This document shows positions 1 to 9,116 of a stretch of DNA of 64,000 bases, piece after piece; positions within the stretch are counted from its first letter, which is position 1; each line of letters begins with the position of its first letter. A program made the translations under genes and the position numbers. The stretch comes from Lewinellaceae bacterium. GTDB lineage: Bacteria > Bacteroidota > Bacteroidia > Chitinophagales > Saprospiraceae. The notes under the pieces are model-generated. The model worked only from the letters and a program-made list of their open reading frames with translations. It was not told where the DNA came from and made no database searches. The DNA is taken from positions 1,005,174-1,069,173 of the forward strand of contig JADJYW010000001.1 of NCBI GenBank assembly GCA_016719605.1. Direction: 5' to 3'.

Positions 1-369
1 CGCACAGACGTAAGGTCCCGGGCGCAGAAAGACGTACAGTCCCACTTCCCGCGCCGTTTCGATAAACGCGACCAGATCGTTGTTCCCGGAGAAATCCCAC
101 TTGCCCGGACGGGGTTCGAGAGCGTTCCAGAAAACGTAGGTACCCACTGTATTCAGCCCCAGGGCTTTGGCCTTCAGCAGCCGGTCCCGCCAATAGGCGC
201 GTGGAATGCGTTGAAAATGCATCTCGCCGCCCCAGATGACAAAGGGCTGGCCGTTCAGGTAGAAGCCGGAAGTGTCGTAGGAAAACGGAGTGGGTTGGTT
301 TTTTTGGGCGGTGGCAATGTGGCAAAAAAGGAGGATCGCCAGCAGGAGAAGGAATTTGAGCGTGCGCAT
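1..369 (-). CDS. Glycoside hydrolase family 35 beta-galactosidase, N-terminal part
   Basis: The first 123 codons of a gene that runs off the left edge of the window. The start at 369 gives a hydrophobic signal peptide (MRTLKFLLLLAILLFCHIAT, then AQ), so the enzyme is exported. The mature part follows the GH35 N-terminal pattern: a FYLNGQPFVIWGGEMHF strand, then the R(I)PRAYWRDRL, AKALGLNTVGTYVFWN and LEPRPGKWDFSG segments, ending at GLYVFLRPGPYVCA. GH35 enzymes remove terminal beta-galactose from oligo- and polysaccharides by a retaining mechanism. The catalytic glutamates lie beyond the fragment, so activity cannot be judged here. The family call is firm; the substrate is unknown. Confidence 0.9.
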   Translation of the reverse strand, partial: MRTLKFLLLLAILLFCHIATAQKNQPTPFSYDTSGFYLNGQPFVIWGGEMHFQRIPRAYWRDRLLKAKALGLNTVGTYVFWNALEPRPGKWDFSGNNDLVAFIETAREVGLYVFLRPGPYVCA

Positions 370-551
370 GCAGTGTGGTTTTATCTATCGTGGCCAGATA
401 TTTCATCACACAAACTCTATATGATTTTTCATGTCATCCATATCCAATACTTCATAAACCAGCATGAGACCCGATAATATCCGGCTTACAGAATTTCTTT
501 TGTGACTGTAAACCAATCCTTGTTGTTCTATTTTTGGATTTGAGCAAATTT

Positions 552-749
552 TCAAAAATCGTCGTCCTGCGTGAAAATAACCCACTGGTTCGCGCGGGCA
601 AATTCGAGTATTTCATCATCGGGGGCTCTTCCCAAGCCCGCCTCTTGACAGGTCATGACCTCAACTCCGCGCCGTTGCAGCCCGGTTGTTACGGCTCGGT
701 GAACATGCACATCCATAAGGAATCGGACCTTAGCCACGCTTATGTGCAA
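552..749 (-). CDS. DUF5615 PIN-like toxin, C-terminally truncated
   Basis: A 65-residue ORF with the N-terminal half of the DUF5615 PIN-like family: a VRFLMDVHVHRAV segment carrying the first acidic residue, a GVEVMTCQEAGLGRAPDDEILEFA helix region, and a VIFTQDDDF strand. Family members normally run to about 110 residues and continue past DDDF with a leucine and a further half-domain. Here TGA follows the phenylalanine directly. Reading past the stop, or dropping one T of the T-run, gives nothing that resembles the missing half. It overlaps the upstream DUF433 gene by 20 bp, the usual toxin-antitoxin arrangement. Most likely a degraded or inactive toxin, paired with an intact antitoxin. Confidence 0.7.
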   Translation of the reverse strand: MHISVAKVRFLMDVHVHRAVTTGLQRRGVEVMTCQEAGLGRAPDDEILEFARANQWVIFTQDDDF

Positions 750-1029
750 TTTTGGATGGGAAATGGCTTTTCATTTGTGCGACCAGTATTTCCTCTGCCT
801 CAATTGCCGCCATAATTTCTTGTCTGTGATCAAAAAAGTAGGAGAGTGCCGCGTAGATATCACTCAAGGCAAGGTTGTATTCGGTGGCAATCTCGTCCGC
901 ACTCCACCCCATGAACTCGTGCCAAACGGCTATCTGCTTGACCGTGATGCGCGTGCCTGCAATACGCGGTTGACCTCCGGCAATGCCCGGCTTAACCTCG
1001 ATTTTATCGTGAAGTTGAATGACTGACAT
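730..1029 (-). CDS. DUF433 antitoxin-like protein
   Basis: A 99-residue protein. The start at 1029 (MSVIQLHDKIEVKPGIAGGQ) was chosen over longer in-frame ORFs because the family begins just before the I-x-x-x-P-G-I-x-G-G-Q-P-x-I-x-G-T-R motif, which is seen here in full (residues about 9-28). A helix-turn-helix-like segment follows: VKQIAVWHEFMGWSADEIATEYNLALSDIYAALSYFFDHR. DUF433 proteins are typically the DNA-binding antitoxin partner of DUF5615 PIN-like toxins, and the next gene downstream, overlapping by 20 bp, is such a toxin (truncated). They probably form an autoregulated operon. Confidence 0.85.
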   Translation of the reverse strand: MSVIQLHDKIEVKPGIAGGQPRIAGTRITVKQIAVWHEFMGWSADEIATEYNLALSDIYAALSYFFDHRQEIMAAIEAEEILVAQMKSHFPSKIAHKRG

Positions 1030-1046
1030 AAGACCTGATTTTGCCC

Positions 1047-1078
1047 ACAAGTTAGGGCATGTTTTGCTTATTTGGCAA
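1047..1078 (-). promoter_or_regulatory. Possible promoter of the DUF433/DUF5615 pair
   Basis: On the minus strand a TTGC (1078-1075) is followed after 20 bp by TAACTTGT (1054-1047). This is one or two mismatches from the Bacteroidota TTTG / TAnnTTTG promoter pattern and lies just upstream of the start codon at 1029. Inference from spacing and position only. Confidence 0.3.
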
Positions 1079-1211
1079 CTGGGAAATTTCGTCCCATAGT
1101 TTGCAGGTTTGTGGCCTTGACATGGCCCTCGTAGAGCGGACGGTTCCCTGCGGGATGACAAACGGAGCGGACGCAAAATATGCGTGGCAGAGGTTCGCTG
1201 ATATCTACAGC

Positions 1212-1255
1212 CAACCAGAAACCCTCAAACCAGAAACCTTCCAACCTTCCAACCC

Positions 1256-1263
<8 letters not shown>
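1212..1263. repeat. Degenerate AAC-rich 7-8 bp periodic tract
   Basis: AAC recurs at 1213, 1220, 1228, 1235, 1243, 1251 and 1259, that is every 7-8 bp, with variable bases between. It overlaps the last bases of pyrG and the spacer behind it. It belongs to the set of heptamer-like tracts found at several gene junctions in this window. Confidence 0.55.
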
Positions 1264-2863
<1,600 letters not shown>

Positions 2864-2908
2864 TGCTGTTTGATTTGTTACGGGGCGTGAAGGTAGGGAG
2901 AAGGGAAA

Positions 2909-2943
2909 GGCAAAAGGCAAAAGGCAAGGGGCAAAATGCAAAA
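2909..2943. repeat. Heptamer tract GGCAAAA x5
   Basis: Five consecutive 7-bp units (GGCAAAA, GGCAAAA, GGCAAGG, GGCAAAA, TGCAAAA) in the leader between the flippase gene and pyrG. The same unit occurs, in both orientations, in the hairpin at 27791-27858. Confidence 0.8.
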
Positions 2944-2967
2944 AAAGAAAAACAGCCCCTCCGGGGC
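2938..2967 (-). terminator. Rho-independent terminator behind the flippase gene
   Basis: On the minus strand the sequence GCCCC GGA GGGGC (2967-2955) forms a 5-bp GC stem with a 3-nt loop, followed directly by a T-rich run. It lies 15 bp beyond the flippase stop codon. A TAnnTTTG box (TACGTTTG, 2974-2967 on the minus strand) abuts the stem and might be the -7 element of a pyrG promoter. If so, pyrG transcription would begin inside the hairpin. Confidence 0.6.
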
Positions 2968-2981
2968 AAACGTATCAAAAT

Positions 2982-4448
2982 TTATTTCCAGGGCTTTTCC
3001 CAAAAATAAACCACACCCACATACCCCGCGAACAGTACGGCATTTACCCCCAACAGCACTACCGCCGGCGCCGGCAAGAGCATTTTTAGCAGCAGGCTGA
3101 CGCCGAACAATCCCAGTACAAGCCCGACGTGCAGCGCCATGCGCCCCAGTTCGTAAGGTACCGGGTAGTGTTTCCGGCCGGTGTACCAGGTAGCTGCGCT
3201 CATAAACATATAGCAAACCAGCGTCACCCAGGCCGCACCGGTGTAGCCATACAGGGGGATCAGCACGAGGTTCAGGGCGATGGTGATGACCGCCCCGGCT
3301 ACAGAAATCCAGGCGCCCAGACCTGTGCGGTCTTTCAGGCGGTACCAGATGGAGAAGTTGTAGTAAACACCCAGCAACAGGTTGGCCAGCAGCAAGATGG
3401 GTACCACATGCAACCCGCCCCAATACTCCGGCGCGATGAAGTATTTGACCAGATCGAGGAACAGCAGGATGGCCAGCATGCCCGCCGCCGAAGTGATGGT
3501 GAACCACTTGGTGACCATTGCCTGCGTGCGCAGGGCGTCTTTCTCCTGCGCATGCCGGAAGAAAAACGGCTCGGCAGCATACCGGTACGCCTGCGTGAAC
3601 AGGGTGATCAGCGCTGCCAATTTGTAGTTCGCCCCGAAAATACCCACTTGCCCCAGGTTCTCGTCTGCCGTGCCGGGCAGCAGGTATTTCAGCATAGCCC
3701 GGCTGAACATTTCATCCACGATGCCCGCCAAACTGACAATAATCAGCGGCGCAGAGTACCGGAGCATTTGGCTCCACAGCACCCGATCGAAGGCCCGGCG
3801 GATTGCTCGGAATTGTGGGCTAAGCAGCGCGAGCGTGACGATACTGGCCAGCAGGTTGGACATAAAAATATACCCCACGCCCAGCCCCGGCGACCATACG
3901 GCGTGTACCCAGTTCATGCCGTTTTGGGCCGCCCACGGACAAAAAACCAACCAAAAGAGGTTCATGCCGATGTTCACCGCGATATTGGTTAGTTTGATAA
4001 AAACAAACCGCCGCGGTCGCTGCTCCAGGCGCAGGCGCGCAAAAGGCAACTCGGCTAAGCAATCAAAAGCCAGTATTAGGGCGAACCAGCGGACATACTC
4101 CGGGTGCTGCGGGTACTGCAGGGCATCGGCAATAGGCTGCGCAAAACGCCACAGCGCCCCGGCGAGCACTGCCGTAGTGCCAAACAGCGACACCATACCC
4201 GTGCTGAACGTCCGATCCCGGTCTTCCGCCGGTGTGCCGAACCGGAAAAATGCCGACTCCATGCGGTACGAAAACAGCACCATGATAAATGCCGAGGTAG
4301 CATACAGATCAATGACGGCGCCGTATTCGCTCGTGCTGGACAGTACCCGGGTATAAAACGGTACCAGCAGCATGTTGAGCAGCCGCCCAACAATGCTGCT
4401 CAGGCCGTAGAGCACCGTTTCGCCGGCAAGTTTTTTTAGAAGTGACAT
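2982..4448 (-). CDS. Polysaccharide biosynthesis flippase (MATE/MOP superfamily, Wzx-like)
   Basis: An integral inner-membrane protein of 488 residues, the normal size for lipid-linked oligosaccharide flippases. The N-terminus SLLKKLAGETVLYGLSSIVGRLLNMLLVPFYTRVL matches the family: an amphipathic lead, then the first membrane helix with a G-R-x-L-N-x-L-L-x-P-x-Y motif. About 12-14 hydrophobic segments follow, including the C-terminal VVLLGVNAVLFAGYVGVVYFW. Proteins of this kind move undecaprenyl-linked sugar repeat units across the membrane for capsule, O-antigen or exopolysaccharide. No glycosyltransferases are next to it, so the polymer cannot be named. The gene downstream is pyrG, behind a terminator. 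Confidence 0.85.
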   Translation of the reverse strand: MSLLKKLAGETVLYGLSSIVGRLLNMLLVPFYTRVLSSTSEYGAVIDLYATSAFIMVLFSYRMESAFFRFGTPAEDRDRTFSTGMVSLFGTTAVLAGALWRFAQPIADALQYPQHPEYVRWFALILAFDCLAELPFARLRLEQRPRRFVFIKLTNIAVNIGMNLFWLVFCPWAAQNGMNWVHAVWSPGLGVGYIFMSNLLASIVTLALLSPQFRAIRRAFDRVLWSQMLRYSAPLIIVSLAGIVDEMFSRAMLKYLLPGTADENLGQVGIFGANYKLAALITLFTQAYRYAAEPFFFRHAQEKDALRTQAMVTKWFTITSAAGMLAILLFLDLVKYFIAPEYWGGLHVVPILLLANLLLGVYYNFSIWYRLKDRTGLGAWISVAGAVITIALNLVLIPLYGYTGAAWVTLVCYMFMSAATWYTGRKHYPVPYELGRMALHVGLVLGLFGVSLLLKMLLPAPAVVLLGVNAVLFAGYVGVVYFWEKPWK

Positions 4449-4481
4449 CGGAAGTGCAGGTTACGAACAACGGCCCAAAAG

Positions 4482-5261
4482 TCAGCCATAATTTTCAGAC
4501 CCCGCCAGTTTTCCCAATCCGAACAGCGCAAAATCGTATCGCACAGGGTCGGCAGGGTCGAAGGCGCGCAGGTTTTCGGTGAGTTCCAGTACGGCCTTCC
4601 AGTCGGTTTGTGGCCGCTGGAGCAGGCCGAGGCGGCGGGCCACGCGCTCCACGTGTACATCCAGCGGGATCAGAAGCTGCGCGGGCCGGATGCGCTGCCA
4701 ATCGCCAAAATCTACCCCGGCGGCATCGCGGCGCACCATCCAGCGCAGGAACATATTGATGCGTTTGCAGGTAGAGCCGCGCTCGGGCGTAGCCACGTGC
4801 TTGCGCGTGCGTTCCGGCGCCTCGGGGTGGTCGAAGAAGTCTCGGTGAAACCCGATGAGCGCGTTTTCTACGGTGGTATCGTCGGGGCCGAGGTGGCGGG
4901 CAAAAGCATGCTCAAGGGAATCGTGCCGGCGGTAGTAGTTTTGAAAAAACTCGAGGAAATACAGCGTGTCTGTGGCCTGAAACGTGCGGTGTTTGAAATG
5001 CAGAAACCGCTCCCGGTCGCGCTCCTCATGGCCGGTAATAAACGCATACGGCGCGCCGTCCATCAAATCCACCAACCGCAGGGCACTCTGGATGATGGTC
5101 TTGCGCTGCCCCCAGGCCAGCATGGCGGCCCAAAAACCAATAATTTCCCGGTCCTGCAACCGGTCAAACCCGTGCGGCACGCCAATCGGGTCGTCGGCGA
5201 TGAAGTCCGGCGTATTGTAGCGGCGCGCAGCAGCGTCGAGGTAGTCGTGGAGGTTGGGCAT
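4482..5261 (-). CDS. TIGR02757 family protein (DUF2400)
   Basis: A 259-residue cytosolic protein of a family widespread in Bacteroidota with no established function. The hallmarks seen are the N-terminal DPIGVPHGFDRLQDREIIGFWAAMLAWGQRKTII, the central TPERGSTCKRINMFLRWMVRRD (the family's R-G-S-x-x-K-R-x-N-M-x-L-R-W-M-x-R signature) and the C-terminal LLIPLDVHVERVARRLGL. The last segment recalls the helix-hairpin-helix region of DNA glycosylases, so a nucleic-acid role has been suggested for the family; nothing here tests that. An AACC-rich spacer with 7-bp periodicity lies directly before the start codon. Confidence 0.9.
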   Translation of the reverse strand: MPNLHDYLDAAARRYNTPDFIADDPIGVPHGFDRLQDREIIGFWAAMLAWGQRKTIIQSALRLVDLMDGAPYAFITGHEERDRERFLHFKHRTFQATDTLYFLEFFQNYYRRHDSLEHAFARHLGPDDTTVENALIGFHRDFFDHPEAPERTRKHVATPERGSTCKRINMFLRWMVRRDAAGVDFGDWQRIRPAQLLIPLDVHVERVARRLGLLQRPQTDWKAVLELTENLRAFDPADPVRYDFALFGLGKLAGSENYG

Positions 5262-5263
5262 GG

Positions 5264-5285
5264 ATTGGTTGACTGGTGATTGGTT
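5264..5285. repeat. Short heptamer-like spacer ahead of the TIGR02757 start codon
   Basis: On the minus strand AACCAAT, CACCAGT, CAACCAA run directly into the start codon at 5261. Together they make about three 7-bp units. The tract is A-rich in the place where other bacteria have a Shine-Dalgarno site, so it may help translation initiation. Confidence 0.5.
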
Positions 5286-5357
5286 GCCGCAAACTTAGGG
5301 CCTGCGTCGGGTTAAAATGCCCGGTACGGTGTAATCTCCTATAAACTTTACAAACCC

Positions 5358-5388
5358 TTGGAAAACCCCTGCTCGCCAACGACCTTTG
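5358..5388 (+). promoter_or_regulatory. Probable carA promoter
   Basis: TTGG (5358-5361), 19 bp, then GACCTTTG (5381-5388). The second box matches TAnnTTTG except for its first base, and the spacing is the usual one for Bacteroidota primary-sigma promoters. Transcription from about 5395 would give carA a leader of about 110 nt. Confidence 0.4.
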
Positions 5389-5463
5389 CCCGCCGTAATG
5401 CGCCATTCTGGTAGTCCTGATTAGTAATTTTGAGTGGCCAACCTGCACAACAAACTGGATAAC

Positions 5464-5499
5464 AATCGAACCAATCGGAATAATCGAACCATTCGACTA
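5464..5499 (+). repeat. Four tandem 9-bp repeats in the carA leader
   Basis: The units AATCGAACC, AATCGGAAT, AATCGAACC and ATTCGACTA follow one another without gaps and end 8 bp before the carA start codon. Function unknown; a protein-binding site or a translation-enhancing A-rich leader are both possible. Confidence 0.6.
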
Positions 5500-5507
5500 T
5501 AATTATC

Positions 5508-6593
5508 ATGCCCAACGCCCTGCTCCTCCTCGAAGATGGTACTGTATTCCGCGGTCGCGCCGCAGGCAAAGTCGGTACCACCACCGGTGAAATCTGTTTC
5601 AATACCGGCATGACCGGCTATCAGGAAGTTTTTACCGACCCCTCCTACTTCGGACAAATCCTCGTGGCCACCAACGTCCATATCGGCAACTACGGCATCA
5701 AGGACGACGAGGTGGAGAGCGAGCACATCAAAATTGCCGGGTTCGTGTGCCGCAACTTCAACGTGGCGTACAGCCGCTTGCGGGCAGATCGCAGTATTCA
5801 GGATTATTTTGAGACCGAAAATCTTGTTGCTATCGAAGATGTGGATACCCGCGCACTCGTGCAGCACATCCGCACGCAAGGCGCCATGAACGGGATTATT
5901 TCCTCCGAAACAGACGATATTGACGAACTGAAAAAACGCCTGCGCGATACGCCGCCCATGGCCGGGCTGGAACTTTCCAGCCATGTCACCACCGCCGAGC
6001 CGTATTTCATTGGAAATCCCGACGCCAAATTTCGGATTGCCGTCCTGGACTACGGGGTGAAAAAAAATATCCTGCGTTGCTTCGATGCGCGCAACTGCTA
6101 CCTGAAAGTTTTTCCTGCCCGTACAGATTTTGCAGCAATAAAAGCCTGGAATCCCGACGGGTATTTCCTCTCCAACGGCCCCGGCGACCCGGCTTCGATG
6201 GAGTATGCGGTTGTACAAACCCGCCAAATGCTCGACGACGGCAAACCCCTGTTCGGTATTTGCCTCGGCCAGCAAATACTCGCCCGTGCCGCCGGCCTGC
6301 CCACCTACAAACTCCACCACGGGCACCGCGGCATCAACCATCCGGTGAAAAACCTGATGACCGGCCGTTGCGAAATCACCAGCCAGAACCATGGTTTTGG
6401 CGTGCTCGAACAGGCTGTGTACGATGCCCCCAGTCTCGTCGAACCGACGCACATCAACCTGAATGACAACACCATTGAGGGTATCCGCCTGAAAAACAAA
6501 CAGGCTTTTTCGGTGCAATACCACCCCGAGGCCGGCCCCGGCCCGCACGATGCGCGGTATTTGTTCGATCAGTTTGTCGGCATGCTGGGATAG
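5508..6593 (+). CDS. carA: Carbamoyl-phosphate synthase, small (glutaminase) subunit
   Basis: Supplies ammonia from glutamine to the large subunit CarB for carbamoyl phosphate, the precursor of pyrimidines and arginine. It has 361 residues, within the usual range. The N-terminal domain begins ALLLLEDGTVFRGRAAGK and has GEICFNTGMTGYQEVFTDPSYFGQ, typical of CarA. The C-terminal class I amidotransferase domain has the nucleophile Cys252 in FGICLGQQ and the catalytic His339 in VQYHPEAGPGPHD. carB is not adjacent, as is common in Bacteroidota. The gene converges on the SulP gene with 11 bp between the stops. Two pyrimidine genes, pyrG and carA, lie within 4 kb of each other but on opposite strands. 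Confidence 0.97.
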   Translation: MPNALLLLEDGTVFRGRAAGKVGTTTGEICFNTGMTGYQEVFTDPSYFGQILVATNVHIGNYGIKDDEVESEHIKIAGFVCRNFNVAYSRLRADRSIQDYFETENLVAIEDVDTRALVQHIRTQGAMNGIISSETDDIDELKKRLRDTPPMAGLELSSHVTTAEPYFIGNPDAKFRIAVLDYGVKKNILRCFDARNCYLKVFPARTDFAAIKAWNPDGYFLSNGPGDPASMEYAVVQTRQMLDDGKPLFGICLGQQILARAAGLPTYKLHHGHRGINHPVKNLMTGRCEITSQNHGFGVLEQAVYDAPSLVEPTHINLNDNTIEGIRLKNKQAFSVQYHPEAGPGPHDARYLFDQFVGMLG

Positions 6594-6604
6594 GTTTCCG
6601 GTTT

Positions 6605-8176
6605 TCAGTGCAGCGCCGTCACATTCACCCGCTCTACGTTTTTCAGGTTCAGCTGGATATGCTTCTCGTGGGCCTGCTTTTCAAATTCGCTGATCATCTC
6701 CAGCACATCGTAGTCAATGAACCGGCTTCCCGAACCGTCAATCGTCAGCACGGAGTACGGGGGCACCTTGTAAAGGGCGTTTTGCAGGTTCACCTTGTTC
6801 AAAAAGGTGACCATGGAGTTCAGTTTGATGTAGTAAACATCGGTGGCAGACTCCTGGTGTTTCTCGATGTCGTACTCCACTTTAAAGTTGTTGCGCACCA
6901 AAAAATAGATCGAGATCAGCAACCCGATGCCAACCCCCTCCAGGAGGTCGGTGAGCAGTACCACGACAATGGTGATGACGAATGGCATGAACTGGTTCCA
7001 GCCGAGGGCAAACATATTTCGGTACAGGGCGGGCTTGGTCAGGTTGTAACCCGTAATGAGCAGGATAGCCGCCAGTGCTGCGAACGGGATCATGTTCAGG
7101 GCAAGGGGAATGAGCACAACCGCTCCCAACAGGAACACCCCGTGTGTGAATGCCGAGAGCCGGGTACGCCCGCCCGCATCCACATTGGCCGCGCCACGCA
7201 CGATAACCGCCGTCATGGGAATAGCGCCCACAAGTCCGCACAACATATTGCCCACGCCCTGCGCGATCAGCTCACGGTTAACCGGGGTTTTGCGCTTCAG
7301 TTTGTCCAATTTGTCAATGGCTTCCACGCACAACAGGGTTTCGAGGCTTGCCAGCATACCAATCGTAAAAGCGTCCTTGAAAATCCGGGGATCGCTGAAC
7401 AGTTTGGAGAAATCGGCCGTGGTTATTTCGGCAAAAATATCGGCAGGTATGGTCACCAATTGGCCGGGCCGGAGCGTCCATGCAGGCAAAAACTGCTGGT
7501 AGGCTACTGCCAAACCCACACCGGCCGAAACAACCAGCAAGGGCAGGGGAATCCACTTGACCTTTTTTTTAAAAAAACTACTCAGTACCGTGAGCAGGAG
7601 CACACTCGTAGCGCTGATGGTCAGTACCGGCAGTGAGAAGTGGTGGTAAAAGTTGTTGAGGTTTTTGTAGAAATGATTGCTGCTGAACAGCCCCAAAAAG
7701 CCGTCGGTCCAGAAATCCGGCTGGTCGTAGCCGAGTGCGAGCGGTATTTGTTTGGAAATCAAAATAATGCCGATAGCGGCCAGCATACCCTTGATGACCG
7801 CCGACGGAAAGTAGCTGGCCACGGTACCTAAGCGCAACAGACCCAGCAGCAGCTGAAATGCGCCCGCCAGAAACACTGCCAGCAGAAATACCCGGTAATC
7901 GCCAAACGATGCAATGGATGCCGCCACCACCGTGGTGAGGCCGGCTGCCGGGCCGGATACCCCCAGTTGGGAGCCGCTCACGAACGAAACAACTAAGCCC
8001 CCGATCACACCCGACAGGATACCCGCGTACAGTGGCGCGCCCGAAGCCAGTGAAATACCCAGACATAGCGGCAGGGCAACTAGAAAAACAGACAGGCCGG
8101 CGGGCAGGTCGTGTTTGAGCCATACTAAGCGGTAGTAGTGCAGTTTGTGGCGGTTGGGGAAGGTGGGTAATTCCAT
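6605..8176 (-). CDS. SulP family anion permease with STAS domain
   Basis: An inner-membrane transporter of 523 residues. After an amphipathic start, LKHDLPAGLSVFLVALPLCLGISLASGAPLYAGILSGVIGG gives the SulP entry signature, followed by QLGVSGPAAGLTTVV (the core anion-binding motif) and roughly 10-12 further hydrophobic segments. The cytosolic C-terminus (about residue 450 on) is a short STAS domain containing VLTIDGSGSRFIDYDVLEMISEF. SulP proteins carry sulfate, bicarbonate or other anions. In Bacteroidota this subtype often sits beside a carbonic anhydrase, but none is seen here, so the substrate is left open. Confidence 0.9.
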   Translation of the reverse strand: MELPTFPNRHKLHYYRLVWLKHDLPAGLSVFLVALPLCLGISLASGAPLYAGILSGVIGGLVVSFVSGSQLGVSGPAAGLTTVVAASIASFGDYRVFLLAVFLAGAFQLLLGLLRLGTVASYFPSAVIKGMLAAIGIILISKQIPLALGYDQPDFWTDGFLGLFSSNHFYKNLNNFYHHFSLPVLTISATSVLLLTVLSSFFKKKVKWIPLPLLVVSAGVGLAVAYQQFLPAWTLRPGQLVTIPADIFAEITTADFSKLFSDPRIFKDAFTIGMLASLETLLCVEAIDKLDKLKRKTPVNRELIAQGVGNMLCGLVGAIPMTAVIVRGAANVDAGGRTRLSAFTHGVFLLGAVVLIPLALNMIPFAALAAILLITGYNLTKPALYRNMFALGWNQFMPFVITIVVVLLTDLLEGVGIGLLISIYFLVRNNFKVEYDIEKHQESATDVYYIKLNSMVTFLNKVNLQNALYKVPPYSVLTIDGSGSRFIDYDVLEMISEFEKQAHEKHIQLNLKNVERVNVTALH

Positions 8177-8228
8177 AATGAACGATATTTTAGCAACGCA
8201 CTTGGAGTGTAAGACTTCGGAGCGGGTC

Positions 8229-8825
8229 TCAAACCATCTTTTTCCACATTTTCAGTTTTCGGTCAAAAGCATACGACTGCATGATGTAGCTACCCGGCAC
8301 TTCTTCGCCGTAACTAAAGTAGGTAGCCAGTCGTGTACCGATGGGCATGGCATCCAATTGTTCCCGCACATAGTCACAGTACACGGCATACAGTTGTGGG
8401 TCCAGCGCGACGGAGTCGTCAATGGGGTTGGTTTGAAAGATATTTTCGTGAAAGGGATTGAACAGGTAAAAGGCATCAAAACCGTCAAAGCCGATTTCGG
8501 TGATGTTTGCCCGGATGAAGGTTGTGTTGGGCAGGCCGGCCTGCGCCAGCAGTTGTCCGGAAAGATCAAAAAGACTTTCGCGCTGCTCAACGCCTGTGAA
8601 GTGCCCCTCGGTACAGGCAGCCCCGATGAGACAGAATTTTCCGGCGCCCGATCCGACGTCCAGTACCCGGGCGCCGGGTATTGCGGCGAGGTATCGGGCA
8701 GCTACTATAGCCACCTCAACCGGCGTAAAATGGAGATCGGACACCTCCCGCATGCGTGTGGGATAAAGCGCATCGAAGTCGGCATCGTCCATTGGAATGC
8801 CCGACTTCAAGTTTTTAAAAATCAT
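8229..8825 (-). CDS. Class I SAM-dependent methyltransferase
   Basis: A cytosolic protein of 198 residues. The glycine-rich SAM-binding motif I is VLDVGSGAGKFCLIGA (about residues 54-69), preceded by a FTPVEVAIVAARYLAAIPGA helix and followed by an acidic motif II, HFTGVEQRESLF. The motif IV region, FDAFYLFNPFHEN, ends in N-P-F, a variant of the N-P-P-F/Y seen in N-methyltransferases that act on bases or proteins. The C-terminus ends in a basic KLKMWKKMV. No closer relative is recognised and no target can be deduced from its neighbours, SulP downstream and a divergent nuclease gene upstream. Confidence 0.8.
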   Translation of the reverse strand: MIFKNLKSGIPMDDADFDALYPTRMREVSDLHFTPVEVAIVAARYLAAIPGARVLDVGSGAGKFCLIGAACTEGHFTGVEQRESLFDLSGQLLAQAGLPNTTFIRANITEIGFDGFDAFYLFNPFHENIFQTNPIDDSVALDPQLYAVYCDYVREQLDAMPIGTRLATYFSYGEEVPGSYIMQSYAFDRKLKMWKKMV

Positions 8826-8948
8826 GGATTGGTAGTTTTTTCAATAAAAAATGAAGAAAACTACGAGCAGGGAGGCGCGTGAATAACGTTGTGCCCGACA
8901 AGACAGGCGGGCGATAAAGTGCCGTATGTATTCCAACGTTTCATGGCG

Positions 8949-8956
8949 CAAATATA
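8949..8956 (-). promoter_or_regulatory. Possible -7 promoter box of the methyltransferase gene
   Basis: TATATTTG on the minus strand matches the TAnnTTTG consensus exactly and lies 124 bp upstream of the start codon. No clear TTTG box is seen at the -33 spacing. Nothing else is recognised in the 291-bp divergent spacer 8826-9116. Confidence 0.3.
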
Positions 8957-9116
8957 GCCCTTTCCGATTCATGGTCTTTCGGCATTTGGCCGGCTCAAAT
9001 AGAGCGTTATTGGAGAATCTGCGCTATTTGTAAAAAGAGCATCCGCTTTCCCCGATTTTTTGTTGCAATTTTGTACACAAAGGCCGCAACTTGCAACAAG
9101 AAATACCAACCCGCCC

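Noticed and set aside
2955..2974. Reiterative-transcription control of pyrG as in Bacillus
   Set aside because: The hairpin and T-run directly follow the flippase gene and read as its terminator; the initially transcribed GGGC sequence of the Bacillus mechanism is not seen.
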